Below, piece after piece: positions 36,107 to 43,369 of a stretch of DNA of 57,476 bases (positions are counted from its first letter, which is position 1; every line of letters begins with the position of its first letter). Made by a program: the position numbers and the translations under genes. The stretch is from a virus. The notes below the pieces were generated by a model that saw nothing but the letters and a program-made list of their open reading frames with translations, searched no databases and was not told the origin of the DNA. The stretch is from positions 1-57,476 of IMG/VR virus record IMGVR_UViG_3300050821_002180; one strand, given 5' to 3'.

Positions 36107-36943
36107 TCATGCGGCCAGTTTTTGGAATCCAGAAAGTTTTATGAATTGACCGCGAGTTACCCGGAGAATTCGTCCTCCCGTGAAACATTTCGTGGGCCAC
36201 GCGATAATATCCAGCGAGATGAGCGGCAAAAAGTTACAGCGGCAATTTGGGAATTCGCCAGCCAATCCACGTCCAAGAGTGGAGGGTTGTCCGATCAATG
36301 CCTCGGGCTGAGGGGGATCATCAAAGCGCATTAGCGCGCCATCTAGATTTTTGTGCGATGGTCTTACGCGCTGGTCCTTTGCCGTAATCCATTGTCCCCA
36401 TTGAAGCCCTAAATCTTCTGCTCTTGCTCTTGTTAATGCCGTGCTCGCTTTTGAAGTTTCTGTCCGTGCAATCAATGCGGCCCGCGCCTTGGTAATCTGC
36501 GGGACTTTCTTCCGTAGATAATCTGCAATTGTTTCTGGTCGTAGACCTTCGAGTTGTAGTCTAGAAATTTCATTGTTCACTTCTTGGCGAATCGTAGCGG
36601 GAATCGAAGAGATAAGTTTGGCATTCTCGGCGACGAGTTCGTGGACGCGCTGGCCTACGCCGGTTTCCATTTCCTTTTGTAAGGCTTCGAAGATTTCACG
36701 TCCGCGGCTGGCTTCGCGCGCGGCCTCCCGCCAAGATCGTGCATTTACCACTTTGATTTGCGTGACCATGCGCCGCGCGATCGATGCTGCAAGGGATTCC
36801 AGTACCTCGGGAGTGCGTGAAAGATTGGCGAAGGCTTGGAGCACGCTGTCAGGCGTGAGGTCATCAGGCAGGAACTTTCCTATTAGCTTTTGTATTAGCC
36901 TGCGATATTCCGTCTCGATGCGGTTTGGAGGATCGAACGGCAT
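36107..36943 (-). CDS. Mu F-like head morphogenesis protein
   Basis: 278 residues. The C-terminal half is diagnostic: RTETSKASTALTRARAEDLG, WITAKDQRVRPSHKNLDG and GEFPNCRCNF. The N-terminal half is helical with PETIADYLRKKVPQI. Such proteins are minor head proteins that accompany the portal; here it is separated from the portal by the small-gene run and the tRNA cluster. Confidence 0.88.
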   Translation of the reverse strand: MPFDPPNRIETEYRRLIQKLIGKFLPDDLTPDSVLQAFANLSRTPEVLESLAASIARRMVTQIKVVNARSWREAAREASRGREIFEALQKEMETGVGQRVHELVAENAKLISSIPATIRQEVNNEISRLQLEGLRPETIADYLRKKVPQITKARAALIARTETSKASTALTRARAEDLGLQWGQWITAKDQRVRPSHKNLDGALMRFDDPPQPEALIGQPSTLGRGLAGEFPNCRCNFLPLISLDIIAWPTKCFTGGRILRVTRGQFIKLSGFQKLAA

Positions 36944-36973
36944 AGCGCGAGAATATCACGATAGAAACCGAAA

Positions 36974-37020
36974 CCCCTCATTGGAATCAACACGTCGGTT
37001 GAACGACTTCCAATGAGGGG
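36974..37020 (-). terminator. Strong hairpin downstream of the tRNA cluster
   Basis: Perfect 13-base inverted repeat CCCCTCATTGGAA (36974-36986) and TTCCAATGAGGGG (37008-37020), with an inner TCAAC/GTTGA pair. On the minus strand it follows the last tRNA and is trailed by TTTCGGTTT, so it may end tRNA transcription or be a processing site before the Mu F-like gene. Confidence 0.6.
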
Positions 37021-37087
37021 CCACGGTCACTGCGTCTTGTTTTTAGGTTGTAACGTGCGAGAGTCCTTCGTTTTCTCTCGTCAAATT

Positions 37088-37164
37088 TGGTCGGGAACCT
37101 CGGATTCGAACCGAGAGTCTCGTGCTCCCAGGGCACGCGGGTTAAGCCGTTTCCCTAGTTCCCG
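37088..37164 (-). tRNA. tRNA-Pro (anticodon TGG), CCA encoded
   Basis: Acceptor CGGGAAC/GTTCCCG with A73 and an encoded CCA; anticodon loop CCTGGGA closed by CGTGC/GCACG; T-arm CTCGG-TTCGAAT-CCGAG. Position 33 is C instead of the near-universal U, which is unusual. Confidence 0.87.
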
Positions 37165-37165
37165 A

Positions 37166-37237
37166 TTGCGGTGACTGGATTCGAACCAGCGACCTACGGA
37201 TTATGAGCCCGTCGCGCTACCTCTGCGCCACACCGCT
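37166..37237 (-). tRNA. tRNA-Met (anticodon CAT), CCA not encoded
   Basis: Anticodon loop CTCATAA in stem ACGGG/TCCGT, D-stem GCGC/GCGC, T-arm GCTGG-TTCGAAT-CCAGT. The acceptor pairs at six positions, but 1-72 is A-A, an initiator-like mismatch. The 11-24 pair is C-G, as in elongators. An Ile2 (modified CAT) identity cannot be excluded. It is one base from tRNA-Pro. Confidence 0.83.
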
Positions 37238-37276
37238 GTAAGTTTTATACGCTCAAGGGATTGCTATGTCAAGAAT

Positions 37277-37362
37277 TGGCGGAGGGTGGACGAATCGAAC
37301 GCCCGTCATCTCTGACGCCCTGGGTTTCGAGTCCAGTTGCCGGCCATTTAGCAGCACCCTCC
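37277..37362 (-). tRNA. tRNA-Ser (anticodon CGA), CCA encoded
   Basis: Acceptor GGAGGGT/ACCCTCC with G73 and CCA; anticodon loop CTCGAAA; long class II variable arm with CGTCA/TGACG stem. One mismatch (A-C) closes the anticodon stem. Confidence 0.87.
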
Positions 37363-37414
37363 GATGGAGAGTGCGAAGATGATTCGTTCGTCATAGCGGT
37401 AATCCTATCACATT

Positions 37415-37500
37415 TGGCGGAGCAGGAGAGACTTGAACTCCCACGTCCTTTCGGACGACAGATTAGCAATCTGTTGCGGCTACCATTTCGCCACTGCTCC
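37415..37500 (-). tRNA. tRNA-Ser (anticodon GCT), CCA encoded
   Basis: Acceptor GGAGCAG/CTGCTCC, G73, CCA; anticodon loop TTGCTAA in ACAGA/TCTGT; long variable arm CGTCC-GAAA-GGACG; T-arm with TTCAAGT loop. Confidence 0.92.
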
Positions 37501-37505
37501 AAACT

Positions 37506-37597
37506 TGGTGCGCTCTATCGGACTCGAACCGATACGGGCCTACTTAGGTGCCAAGAGATTTTAAGTCTCTCGCGTCTGCCAATTCCGCCAAGAGCGC
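37506..37597 (-). tRNA. tRNA-Leu (anticodon TAA), CCA encoded
   Basis: Acceptor GCGCTCT/AGAGCGC, A73, CCA; anticodon loop CTTAAAA in AGAGA/TCTCT; class II variable arm; T-arm TATCGG-TTCGAGT-CCGATA. Confidence 0.92.
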
Positions 37598-37612
37598 AAA
37601 ATAAAAACGGTC

Positions 37613-37698
37613 GCTGGCGGTGGGATTCGAACCCACATTTCCGGGCCTTATGGTTATTGTGCCCGGCGTACTACCAACTCATTTTGTACTACGCCATG
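37613..37698 (-). tRNA. Degenerate tRNA-like element
   Basis: A perfect T-arm GTGGG-TTCGAAT-CCCAC and a D-loop AGTTGGTAG are present, but the anticodon stem CCGGGC/GCCCGG encloses a 14-base loop (ACAATAACCATAAG) and two acceptor pairs are lost. No anticodon can be assigned and CCA is not encoded. Probably a decaying tRNA gene. Confidence 0.5.
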
Positions 37699-37759
37699 GA
37701 CCGCTTGGGTGTCATCATCCGGCCCAGGGGAGCGCGGAGTGGTAACGCGAGGGATTCTA

Positions 37760-38056
37760 TCACGCTTTGCGCCACAGTTCGATGAACCTGCCTTGCGGGG
37801 TCTCTGGCTGCCATCCACGGCGCCGCAACATTCCTTCGAGCCGATCGCTCACGACATTCCAGATGACAACATTTGTTGGCAAGGAATCCAAGAAGCGTCC
37901 TACATCTCCGCAGCCTTCACGCACAGCCTTCAATTGCTCGATGCGAATGAACGTACCGTCATCCGTAGCCCATCCCAACACGCTAGGCGCGAGTAGATCG
38001 AACTCTCTGCATTCTTCGTCGAAAGGATGGACAGGGAAAGTGAGTGTCGTGCTCAT
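37760..38056 (-). CDS. Conserved small phage protein
   Basis: 98 residues. FDEECREFDLLAPSVLGWATDDG, DSLPTNVVIWNVVSDRLEGMLRRRGW (parts) and a basic C-terminus look protein-like; the opposing plus frame is a shadow. The ending SDRLEGMLRRRGW resembles the last strands of GNAT-like folds, but no acetyl-CoA loop is seen. Joined by ATGA to the 29-residue gene upstream. Confidence 0.62.
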   Translation of the reverse strand: MSTTLTFPVHPFDEECREFDLLAPSVLGWATDDGTFIRIEQLKAVREGCGDVGRFLDSLPTNVVIWNVVSDRLEGMLRRRGWQPETPQGRFIELWRKA

Positions 38057-38142
38057 AGGATTTTCTTACGATGGTCCATGCGCCAGCATAGCCACCAGCC
38101 AAGCATCGCGAGCCCCAAACCGAAAGTGAAACAGATAATCAT
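38053..38142 (-). CDS. 29-residue membrane peptide
   Basis: ATG 38142 to TGA 38053: one hydrophobic helix (MIICFTFGLGLAMLGWWLCW) followed by a basic RMDHRKK end. Start and stop both overlap neighbours as ATGA. Function unknown. Confidence 0.5.
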   Translation of the reverse strand: MIICFTFGLGLAMLGWWLCWRMDHRKKIL

Positions 38143-38315
38143 TCCTTTGCTCGACGGCCGCATTCGGGGCAATACGTTGGTTTGAGTTGGTCGTCCAGAT
38201 CGTTCACGTAGTAAAAAATGGCCTTGCACTCAGAGCATGAGAGTTGGAGCGTTTCGAGTGTGCGTTTCTCCATAAATCCGATGCGCGTTTCTTCGGTGAG
38301 TCGTTTCGAGGCCAT
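38139..38315 (-). CDS. Small zinc-ribbon protein
   Basis: 58 residues from ATG 38315. LSCSECKAIFYYV and YCPECGRRAKE form a classic C-x2-C...C-x2-C ribbon (27, 30, 49, 52). It lies in an overlapping chain of tiny leftward genes. Confidence 0.62.
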   Translation of the reverse strand: MASKRLTEETRIGFMEKRTLETLQLSCSECKAIFYYVNDLDDQLKPTYCPECGRRAKE

Positions 38316-38321
38316 CACAGA

Positions 38322-38426
38322 TTACCCGCCGATGCTGGAAAGAAAATCGTAGAGCACTTTGAATCCCAACGCGATACCGACAAGGACAGCACCCACAAAG
38401 AGAATCAATTTCCAATGCCTACGCAT
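38322..38426 (-). CDS. 34-residue membrane peptide
   Basis: MRRHWKLILFVGAVLVGIAL then GFKVLYDFLSSIGG: basic start and one membrane helix. ATG 38426 overlaps the end of the upstream gene (ATGCGTAG). Confidence 0.48.
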   Translation of the reverse strand: MRRHWKLILFVGAVLVGIALGFKVLYDFLSSIGG

Positions 38427-38574
38427 CGACTGTCCGCGAGAGCACGAAACAATACCATGCGCAAGCTAACCCGCACACAATAGAAGGCAGAACGAATCCG
38501 CGATATGCGCAGCGAATCATTCCGCAGGTAAAGAAGAAGAGGAGAAATTTAAAAGTCGCTCTTGGGCTGGGCAT
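38419..38574 (-). CDS. Small hydrophobic membrane protein
   Basis: 51 residues from ATG 38574, or 33 from an internal ATG at 38520. Two hydrophobic stretches (FKFLLFFFTCGM, FVLPSIVCGLACAWYCFVL). With its two membrane-peptide neighbours it could be part of a lysis or exclusion function, but there is no direct evidence. Confidence 0.45.
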   Translation of the reverse strand: MPSPRATFKFLLFFFTCGMIRCAYRGFVLPSIVCGLACAWYCFVLSRTVDA

Positions 38575-38674
38575 TCCAAACGCTCTTTCTGGCTACTTGG
38601 GAGCGACCTGCCACTAGTATGCAGACTAATTCCGTCGCTCCCTTTCGCCCGTCGTTGTGGGTTGTAAATGGATA

Positions 38675-39181
38675 TCAAAATGGCATCCGTTCTTCGTCCT
38701 CTTGCTCAATCTCCTCTTCGTCTTCTACGTCGCAATGTGCCCTGTGTCCGTCTTCTGGATTCCCGCCGCAACAGGCGAACGTCCGATCTTGCGCTGGTGC
38801 TTGGAGGAGTTTTTCCTTGTCAGGCATTTCCAGAAGAATGAGTTCGCGCCGAATCACTCTCTCAAGAGCAGCGCGTGCGGTCGCTTCCGTACATGGAGTG
38901 ATGGAGTAGATTGCGCCCGGTCCAATTAGTCGAGACTTCGCTGGCGAGGCAGGGCGTTTTACTTTCGCGCCCGCTGGAACCCACCTCGTTCCTTTCTCGC
39001 TGTCCATGGCATATTCAGGTGCTTCGAGAACGTACTCGCGTTCAGGAAGTTCAGGGGTGTCGCATCTGAATAAGACCGCAGAGCCATACGCTTCCGTGGT
39101 CACATAGCCCACTTCCTTTGCGTGACCAAACATCTCCACGAGAGCCCACCCTTCGAAACTTGCTACTTTTGGTTCAGCCAT
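38675..39181 (-). CDS. Conserved phage protein
   Basis: 168 residues from ATG 39181 with AGGAGG upstream; the longer frame to 39220 lacks this signal. VASFEGWALVEMFGHAKEVGYVTTEAYGSAVLFRCDTPELPEREYVL (cited in parts: ASFEGWALVEMFGH, GSAVLFRCDTPELPERE) is a block I have seen in many phage proteins of unknown role. A CCGG...HCD segment and an acidic tail end it. Confidence 0.7.
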   Translation of the reverse strand: MAEPKVASFEGWALVEMFGHAKEVGYVTTEAYGSAVLFRCDTPELPEREYVLEAPEYAMDSEKGTRWVPAGAKVKRPASPAKSRLIGPGAIYSITPCTEATARAALERVIRRELILLEMPDKEKLLQAPAQDRTFACCGGNPEDGHRAHCDVEDEEEIEQEDEERMPF

Positions 39182-39188
39182 ATTCCTC

Positions 39189-39473
39189 CTAGTTAGCCCA
39201 CTTTCCCCATGGGGCCACACGCATCAGTTCGCGAATCTTGCGCCGCGAGTCCAAGATTTCTTTTGGCAGATGCTTTGGTAATTCGTGATGCGGTTGCATG
39301 AGACTCCACAAAACACTCTCCGGTATAACACCCACTACATTCTTGTCGTAACCGAATCGCTTGTTCCACAGTTGCGCATATTCGTTCCAACTATTCGCAG
39401 CGCGCCGCCAAGTCCGCGATGAGTAAGCGTGCGCCTTGTAGAGTTTCCCATTCCTGAACCAAACGACCAGCAT
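39189..39473 (-). CDS. Uncharacterised basic protein
   Basis: 94 residues rich in Trp/Arg/Lys (YSSRTWRRAANSWNEYAQLWNKRFG). It shares TAATG with the preceding gene. No family recognised. Confidence 0.58.
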   Translation of the reverse strand: MLVVWFRNGKLYKAHAYSSRTWRRAANSWNEYAQLWNKRFGYDKNVVGVIPESVLWSLMQPHHELPKHLPKEILDSRRKIRELMRVAPWGKWAN

Positions 39474-39745
39474 TATGCTGGCTCCAGATATTTTAGCGAC
39501 ACGATCATGATGTTGCCCGCGTCTTTGTAGCCGACGTCAATTCTAATCATTGCGCGCGGAGGCCAGCCCGGTCCCGTCAAGCGCACGCCAAGCAATTCCG
39601 TAATGATTCCAGTTTTTCCGGCATGAGGATGCGGCGCTGTCGTCTCTACGGTATTACCTTCGCTGGCCCGCTCTGGAAGAGGTTGACCTAGCTCCGCGAT
39701 AGGGATTGGCTTCGTGGTGACGCGGACATGATCGCCTGTCTTCAT
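39473..39745 (-). CDS. Small SH3/KOW-like protein
   Basis: 90 residues. GDHVRVTTKPIP, GKTGIITELLGVRLTG and IRIDVGYKDAGNIMIVSLKYLEP look like a single small barrel. Binding partner unknown. Confidence 0.6.
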   Translation of the reverse strand: MKTGDHVRVTTKPIPIAELGQPLPERASEGNTVETTAPHPHAGKTGIITELLGVRLTGPGWPPRAMIRIDVGYKDAGNIMIVSLKYLEPA

Positions 39746-39750
39746 AAGAA

Positions 39751-40188
39751 TCAGTGATGCAGAATTACGACGTGCGACAAATCAACGTGGCTCGTTTCCG
39801 TCCAGTTGTCTTCCGCTGGTTTGTTCAGGCCGCCGTGCCATTGGTAAGCACCCCAGCCGATGATTCCGAGATTGCTCCCGTAGCTAATGCTGTCCCCCAC
39901 CTTGCCGCCGAGTTTGTATCCTACAATCTGCCCCACGACATCAAGTGCCATGGTTGTTCCGTACTCACCCCACGCGGCACCGTAATGCCCTTGGCAGTTC
40001 TCGACGTTTGGGATGCGGCAACGACGGAGCCCCTCCTCATAAACCACACCAGCTACGACCGTAGTTACGACTCGCGTGCGGATAGGATGGTCGCGGAACT
40101 GACGCTTCGTCCAATCAATAGGGCCAGCTTGCGCATGCGCAGAACAAAGCAAAAGAACTCCAAGAGCGATTATTTTCTTCATAGTCAT
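39751..40188 (-). CDS. Secreted protein
   Basis: 145 residues starting at ATG 40188, overlapping the upstream stop as ATGA. A signal peptide (MTMKKIIALGVLLLCSAHAQA) is followed by GPIDWTKRQFRDHPIRT, two cysteines (RRCRIPNVENC) and a Gly-rich hydrophobic segment (VGQIVGYKLGGKVGDSISYG). Role unknown. Confidence 0.62.
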   Translation of the reverse strand: MTMKKIIALGVLLLCSAHAQAGPIDWTKRQFRDHPIRTRVVTTVVAGVVYEEGLRRCRIPNVENCQGHYGAAWGEYGTTMALDVVGQIVGYKLGGKVGDSISYGSNLGIIGWGAYQWHGGLNKPAEDNWTETSHVDLSHVVILHH

Positions 40189-40601
40189 TTCCCGTGTCCT
40201 TTGCAGAACGCCATCCCGCAAGTTTTGCAGGGTTTCACCGCTGGAGCGCTTCCCAATCCAGCATCTCCACTCGCGACAGTCCCCACATCGGTCGAAGATT
40301 CGGGAGCGCTTCCAGATCGCCGGATTGCGTCGTGGGCAACGGTTTCAACTGCTCCAAGCGTACCCGAATGTCGATGACCTCGGCGACGGCCAGATCCTCC
40401 GGTCGCGCCAGCGCTCCGTCCTTCCAGATTAGCGTCTGGAGTCCGAGCGGGGTTTTTACTTCCACGATTTTGAACATGACTACTTCCGTTTCCGGGCTGG
40501 GAAAGTATTTGCCGTTTTATCCATGAACTGAGCGGTCGGCCATCCGCTAGAGCCTGTATTTGTGCGTATTCCTCGTCAGTCACGATGACTGTAATCCGCA
40601 T
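40185..40601 (-). CDS. RHH-type DNA-binding protein with Cys/His tail
   Basis: 138 residues from ATG 40601. The N-terminus MRITVIVTDEEYAQIQALAD and RPLSSWIKRQIL is an RHH-like fold; the end KPCKTCGMAFCKGHGK is a likely metal site. The middle is Ser/Gly/Arg-rich and overlaps a different-frame gene. Three perfect GTGCGCAACT repeats lie immediately upstream, so autoregulation is likely. Confidence 0.6.
   Translation of the reverse strand: MRITVIVTDEEYAQIQALADGRPLSSWIKRQILSQPGNGSSHVQNRGSKNPARTPDANLEGRSAGATGGSGRRRGHRHSGTLGAVETVAHDAIRRSGSAPESSTDVGTVASGDAGLGSAPAVKPCKTCGMAFCKGHGK
40235..40477 (-). CDS. Gene nested out of frame in the RHH gene
   Basis: 80 residues. MFKIVEVKTPLGLQTLIWKD, PEDLAVAEVIDIRVRLEQL and LPNLRPMWGLSRVEMLDW are well-formed protein sequence, more convincing than the low-complexity host frame over the same bases. 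Both may be translated. Confidence 0.5.
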   Translation of the reverse strand: MFKIVEVKTPLGLQTLIWKDGALARPEDLAVAEVIDIRVRLEQLKPLPTTQSGDLEALPNLRPMWGLSRVEMLDWEALQR

Positions 40602-40640
40602 GTGCGCAACTGTACTACAAGTGCGCAACTGTGCGCAACT
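40602..40640. repeat. Three direct repeats GTGCGCAACT upstream of the RHH gene
   Basis: Perfect 10-base copies at 40602-40611, 40621-40630 and 40631-40640, the last two tandem. Related TGCGCAAC elements lie upstream of the terminase small-subunit gene near 45790. Likely operator sites. Confidence 0.65.
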
Positions 40641-40716
40641 ATATGTTTTGTGAGCATGGCCTTCTTTGGGACAGACTTACGCCTGCCTTCGGGCCATGAT
40701 TTACATGGAGGACGTT

Positions 40717-40851
40717 ATGAAAAAGCCAAAGGTATCCACAAAGAAATCGAAGTCGAAGAAAGTTACGAAAGAGCCAGTCAAGGCAGCCCATGTCGAAGAA
40801 GTAGCACCAGCCGCGCCAGTCGCGGAAATTCCAGCAACGCCGCACAATTAG
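40717..40851 (+). CDS. Small Lys/Pro/Ala-rich protein
   Basis: 44 residues from ATG 40717, with GGAGG five bases upstream. Basic start (MKKPKVSTKKSKSKKV), then AAPVAEIPATPHN. Rightward in a leftward region and overlapping the stop of the next gene tail to tail. Composition suggests a nucleic-acid-binding or disordered peptide. Confidence 0.45.
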   Translation: MKKPKVSTKKSKSKKVTKEPVKAAHVEEVAPAAPVAEIPATPHN

Positions 40852-41102
40852 GGTTTTCGTTTATCCCAGTCTTGGTTTTCGAGAACCTTGAACCCACTGG
40901 CCATTTCGTCAACCAAGTTGGTATTCGTGTCAGCGGCGCCCGAGGTGGCTTTTGCGGGGACGCGGGGCATGTCGCCTCTGGCGAGTTCTGTGCGGTGATT
41001 CGCGTCTTCCACTTTTGTGTTGCGCCACTTGCCGCCTGTATTGATGGGCTCCGGTGGACCTGTTACCGATACGGGTGGTTGTCCTTGTTTTAGTGGTGGC
41101 AT
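40848..41102 (-). CDS. Small protein, MPPLK family copy 1
   Basis: 84 residues, largely polar. MPPLKQGQPP, then GGKWRNTKVEDANHRTELARGDMPR. Its MPPLK start and WRNT motif recur in the next gene, suggesting duplicated small virion or assembly proteins. Confidence 0.58.
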   Translation of the reverse strand: MPPLKQGQPPVSVTGPPEPINTGGKWRNTKVEDANHRTELARGDMPRVPAKATSGAADTNTNLVDEMASGFKVLENQDWDKRKP

Positions 41103-41113
41103 GATCGCTCCTT

Positions 41114-41392
41114 TTATTTCTTATTGAAGGCTTTACGCATTGCTTCCTTCTTCTCGGGCGTCAAGTTCTTGCGCTGTTCGGCAGTCAGGGAATTTCTCAT
41201 CCATCCTTCGAAGCCACTAATACCTTTCTCGAACGGCCCAGGTTCCTTACCTTTTGCTTTTCTCGCTGCGGCTGCGGCCTCGCGTGCTTCGGGAGACCAA
41301 GTATCCACATTTGTCGATTCGGGAAGCGTTGATGGTAAACCAGAATCGCCGATAGGAGTGTTGCGCCAACTTGCCGGTTTCAGTGGAGGCAT
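41114..41392 (-). CDS. Small protein, MPPLK family copy 2
   Basis: 92 residues. MPPLKPASWRNTPIGDSG precedes a helical, charged part (PEAREAAAAARKAKGKEPGPF and LTPEKKEAMRKAFNKK). Located just downstream of the portal gene. Confidence 0.6.
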   Translation of the reverse strand: MPPLKPASWRNTPIGDSGLPSTLPESTNVDTWSPEAREAAAAARKAKGKEPGPFEKGISGFEGWMRNSLTAEQRKNLTPEKKEAMRKAFNKK

Positions 41393-41395
41393 AGT

Positions 41396-43369
41396 TTAGC
41401 TCCTTATCATCTGCGGTCGTTTCTTTGTCGCGAGAACGCGATCTATAAACTTTCCAACTGGCAGAATTTCCATTGAACCAAAATGCTCAGGCCGGTCATA
41501 ATTCGAGTAGAACGCAGCGCGTGCTTCGGCTTGCGAACCAAAATTAACGAAACATTTATCCTCATCGAACTCCATGAAGTCGGGTGCCTTCATTGTGTGG
41601 ATGACGTAGACTTCCTCTGAGTTTGGGTCAGGCCCTACAAATACGTCAACGTGGTCCCCATCGGTGCCTCTCGTGTTGCGCAGGTACCCGTAGTCGTGAG
41701 TAAGTGTCACTTCCCAATCGTTGCCGCCTTTGTCTTTGCCCTTGCGCGTCGAGCCAGCTTCATTCTCAATGGAGATATCCAGTCCGTGCCACACGATGCG
41801 TTTATGTAATGAGCGCGCATCTGCGACGACCGCATCTGCAGCACCCGTTTTGCGCAGTATGGATTGAGGACGTTCAGGATGACCAGGACTTGGTCCTTTA
41901 CCTTCGATGCCAGCGAGCAACTCCTCGCCAGGCAGTTCAGGTTCCTCTTCGGCCTCGTTAATCTGTTCGTCGGTAATGTTTGTGAAGACATTCGTGGTTT
42001 CGCCCAAGGCTTGCAATTCTTGCATGGCTGTTTTGCGGCCTATCACGCCCGAATCGTAAGCAGCAAGAATCGGTGCAGAGGCTTTCGTAACTAGCTCTGC
42101 TTTTTCTTCCTCGGTGAGTACGCGGATCGACGGGAAAGACATATCCAAGTCGTCCGGAACTTCGCCAAAATCACTCATCAAGATTACGGGGAAAAGTTTG
42201 TCCAAGTTAGGGCGCAGATGGTTGCTTTGTTCTTTTGCAATGCGCTGCTCATAGAGGAGTTCGTCGGAATCGTTTGTTTGTCCCAAGCCAGTGATGGTAC
42301 GGCCAAAAAGATGCGTGATGGTATCTTCGGCTGCGCCCGCCACATCCATCTGGAACTGTTGATAGACTTCGCTCATGCCGGCGAACGAATACTGGACCGC
42401 TTTCATGTCGCCATCTTTACCAAGGATGAGCATGGACTGATTCGAGAGGATTTCATTCTGTGCCTGAAGCACACTGGCGAGTCGTTGTTGTGCCTGAGTG
42501 CCAGCGCCTAGTCCAGCGAGAAATTGGTCAAGAGTGGGATCGACACGCGCAATAATATTTGCGCGGAACATGAGCTGCAAGATCGACCAAGATGCATTGT
42601 CCTTTTTCCGTAGTTCTTCATAGACCAATTCGAGGATCGAAATACCCCAATAGAGTTGCGCCTGGAGTTCTGGCGTAGGAATCTCTGGACCTGTAAATCT
42701 CAAGATGCGGCTGGAATGCACGCGGAAGTTTTGACCTTTGTCCTGCGCGTAGCAGTTGTAATATTCTGGTAGTCCCCATTCGAGAGGATGCCGCAAGTTT
42801 TCCGAAAGTTCGCTATCTTCGGGCCAGATGCCTACCCAACGATCAAACGGGATGAGTCCTAGATAACTACCTGGGTTCACGTCATCTAGGTCGAGTGGCT
42901 CTGCGAGAATCTTTTCGTGGCCTTTGATGACAATAAGCGCGCCCGCTCCGCCGTAGAGTCGTGCCCACTTCAAGGCTCGGCAAATGTTGTATGGCGAATA
43001 TGTGCGCTGAATCGTCCGATTGAAAGTCTTGATATCCTCTGGGTCAATATCGGACACGAGCTTTGGCCATGCTCGTACCATATCCTCGGCTTTGCCATCC
43101 ACGATTCGGCGCGCGAGCCAGTGATTTCTGTAAAGCGTCAAAAGTAACCAGTAATTATTTGAGAGCCGGACCATTTCATAATCCGTGCCCTCAGTCAAAG
43201 ATGGGCTACCCCATCCCATCCTGGCTACCATGTTCACGAAATAATCGATGCCGGTTTGACGGAGAGGATCGGTCGCGTCTGTCGCGACTCCATTGCCATT
43301 GGCGTGACCGTTTTTCTTGGCTTTGGCGATGCGGTCGCGGGCGATGCGCTTTTTGGTTTTGGCTCTCAC
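41396..43369 (-). CDS. Portal protein fused to a pyrophosphatase-like domain
   Basis: 657 residues. Residues about 35-480 are a DUF1073-type portal: DYFVNMVARMGWG, RLSNNYWLLLTLYRNHWLARRIVD, ARLYGGAGALIVI, LIPFDRWVG, LFGRTITGLG. After a flexible stretch, residues about 527-645 are an InPase-type domain: HGLDISIENEAGSTRKG, DYGYLRNTRGTDGDHVDVFVG with the metal-binding DGDHVD, and FDEDKCFVNFG. Such domains are known from polyvalent phage proteins. On the portal it would be carried in the virion or procapsid. ATGA overlap with the upstream small gene. Confidence 0.88.
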   Translation of the reverse strand: MRAKTKKRIARDRIAKAKKNGHANGNGVATDATDPLRQTGIDYFVNMVARMGWGSPSLTEGTDYEMVRLSNNYWLLLTLYRNHWLARRIVDGKAEDMVRAWPKLVSDIDPEDIKTFNRTIQRTYSPYNICRALKWARLYGGAGALIVIKGHEKILAEPLDLDDVNPGSYLGLIPFDRWVGIWPEDSELSENLRHPLEWGLPEYYNCYAQDKGQNFRVHSSRILRFTGPEIPTPELQAQLYWGISILELVYEELRKKDNASWSILQLMFRANIIARVDPTLDQFLAGLGAGTQAQQRLASVLQAQNEILSNQSMLILGKDGDMKAVQYSFAGMSEVYQQFQMDVAGAAEDTITHLFGRTITGLGQTNDSDELLYEQRIAKEQSNHLRPNLDKLFPVILMSDFGEVPDDLDMSFPSIRVLTEEEKAELVTKASAPILAAYDSGVIGRKTAMQELQALGETTNVFTNITDEQINEAEEEPELPGEELLAGIEGKGPSPGHPERPQSILRKTGAADAVVADARSLHKRIVWHGLDISIENEAGSTRKGKDKGGNDWEVTLTHDYGYLRNTRGTDGDHVDVFVGPDPNSEEVYVIHTMKAPDFMEFDEDKCFVNFGSQAEARAAFYSNYDRPEHFGSMEILPVGKFIDRVLATKKRPQMIRS

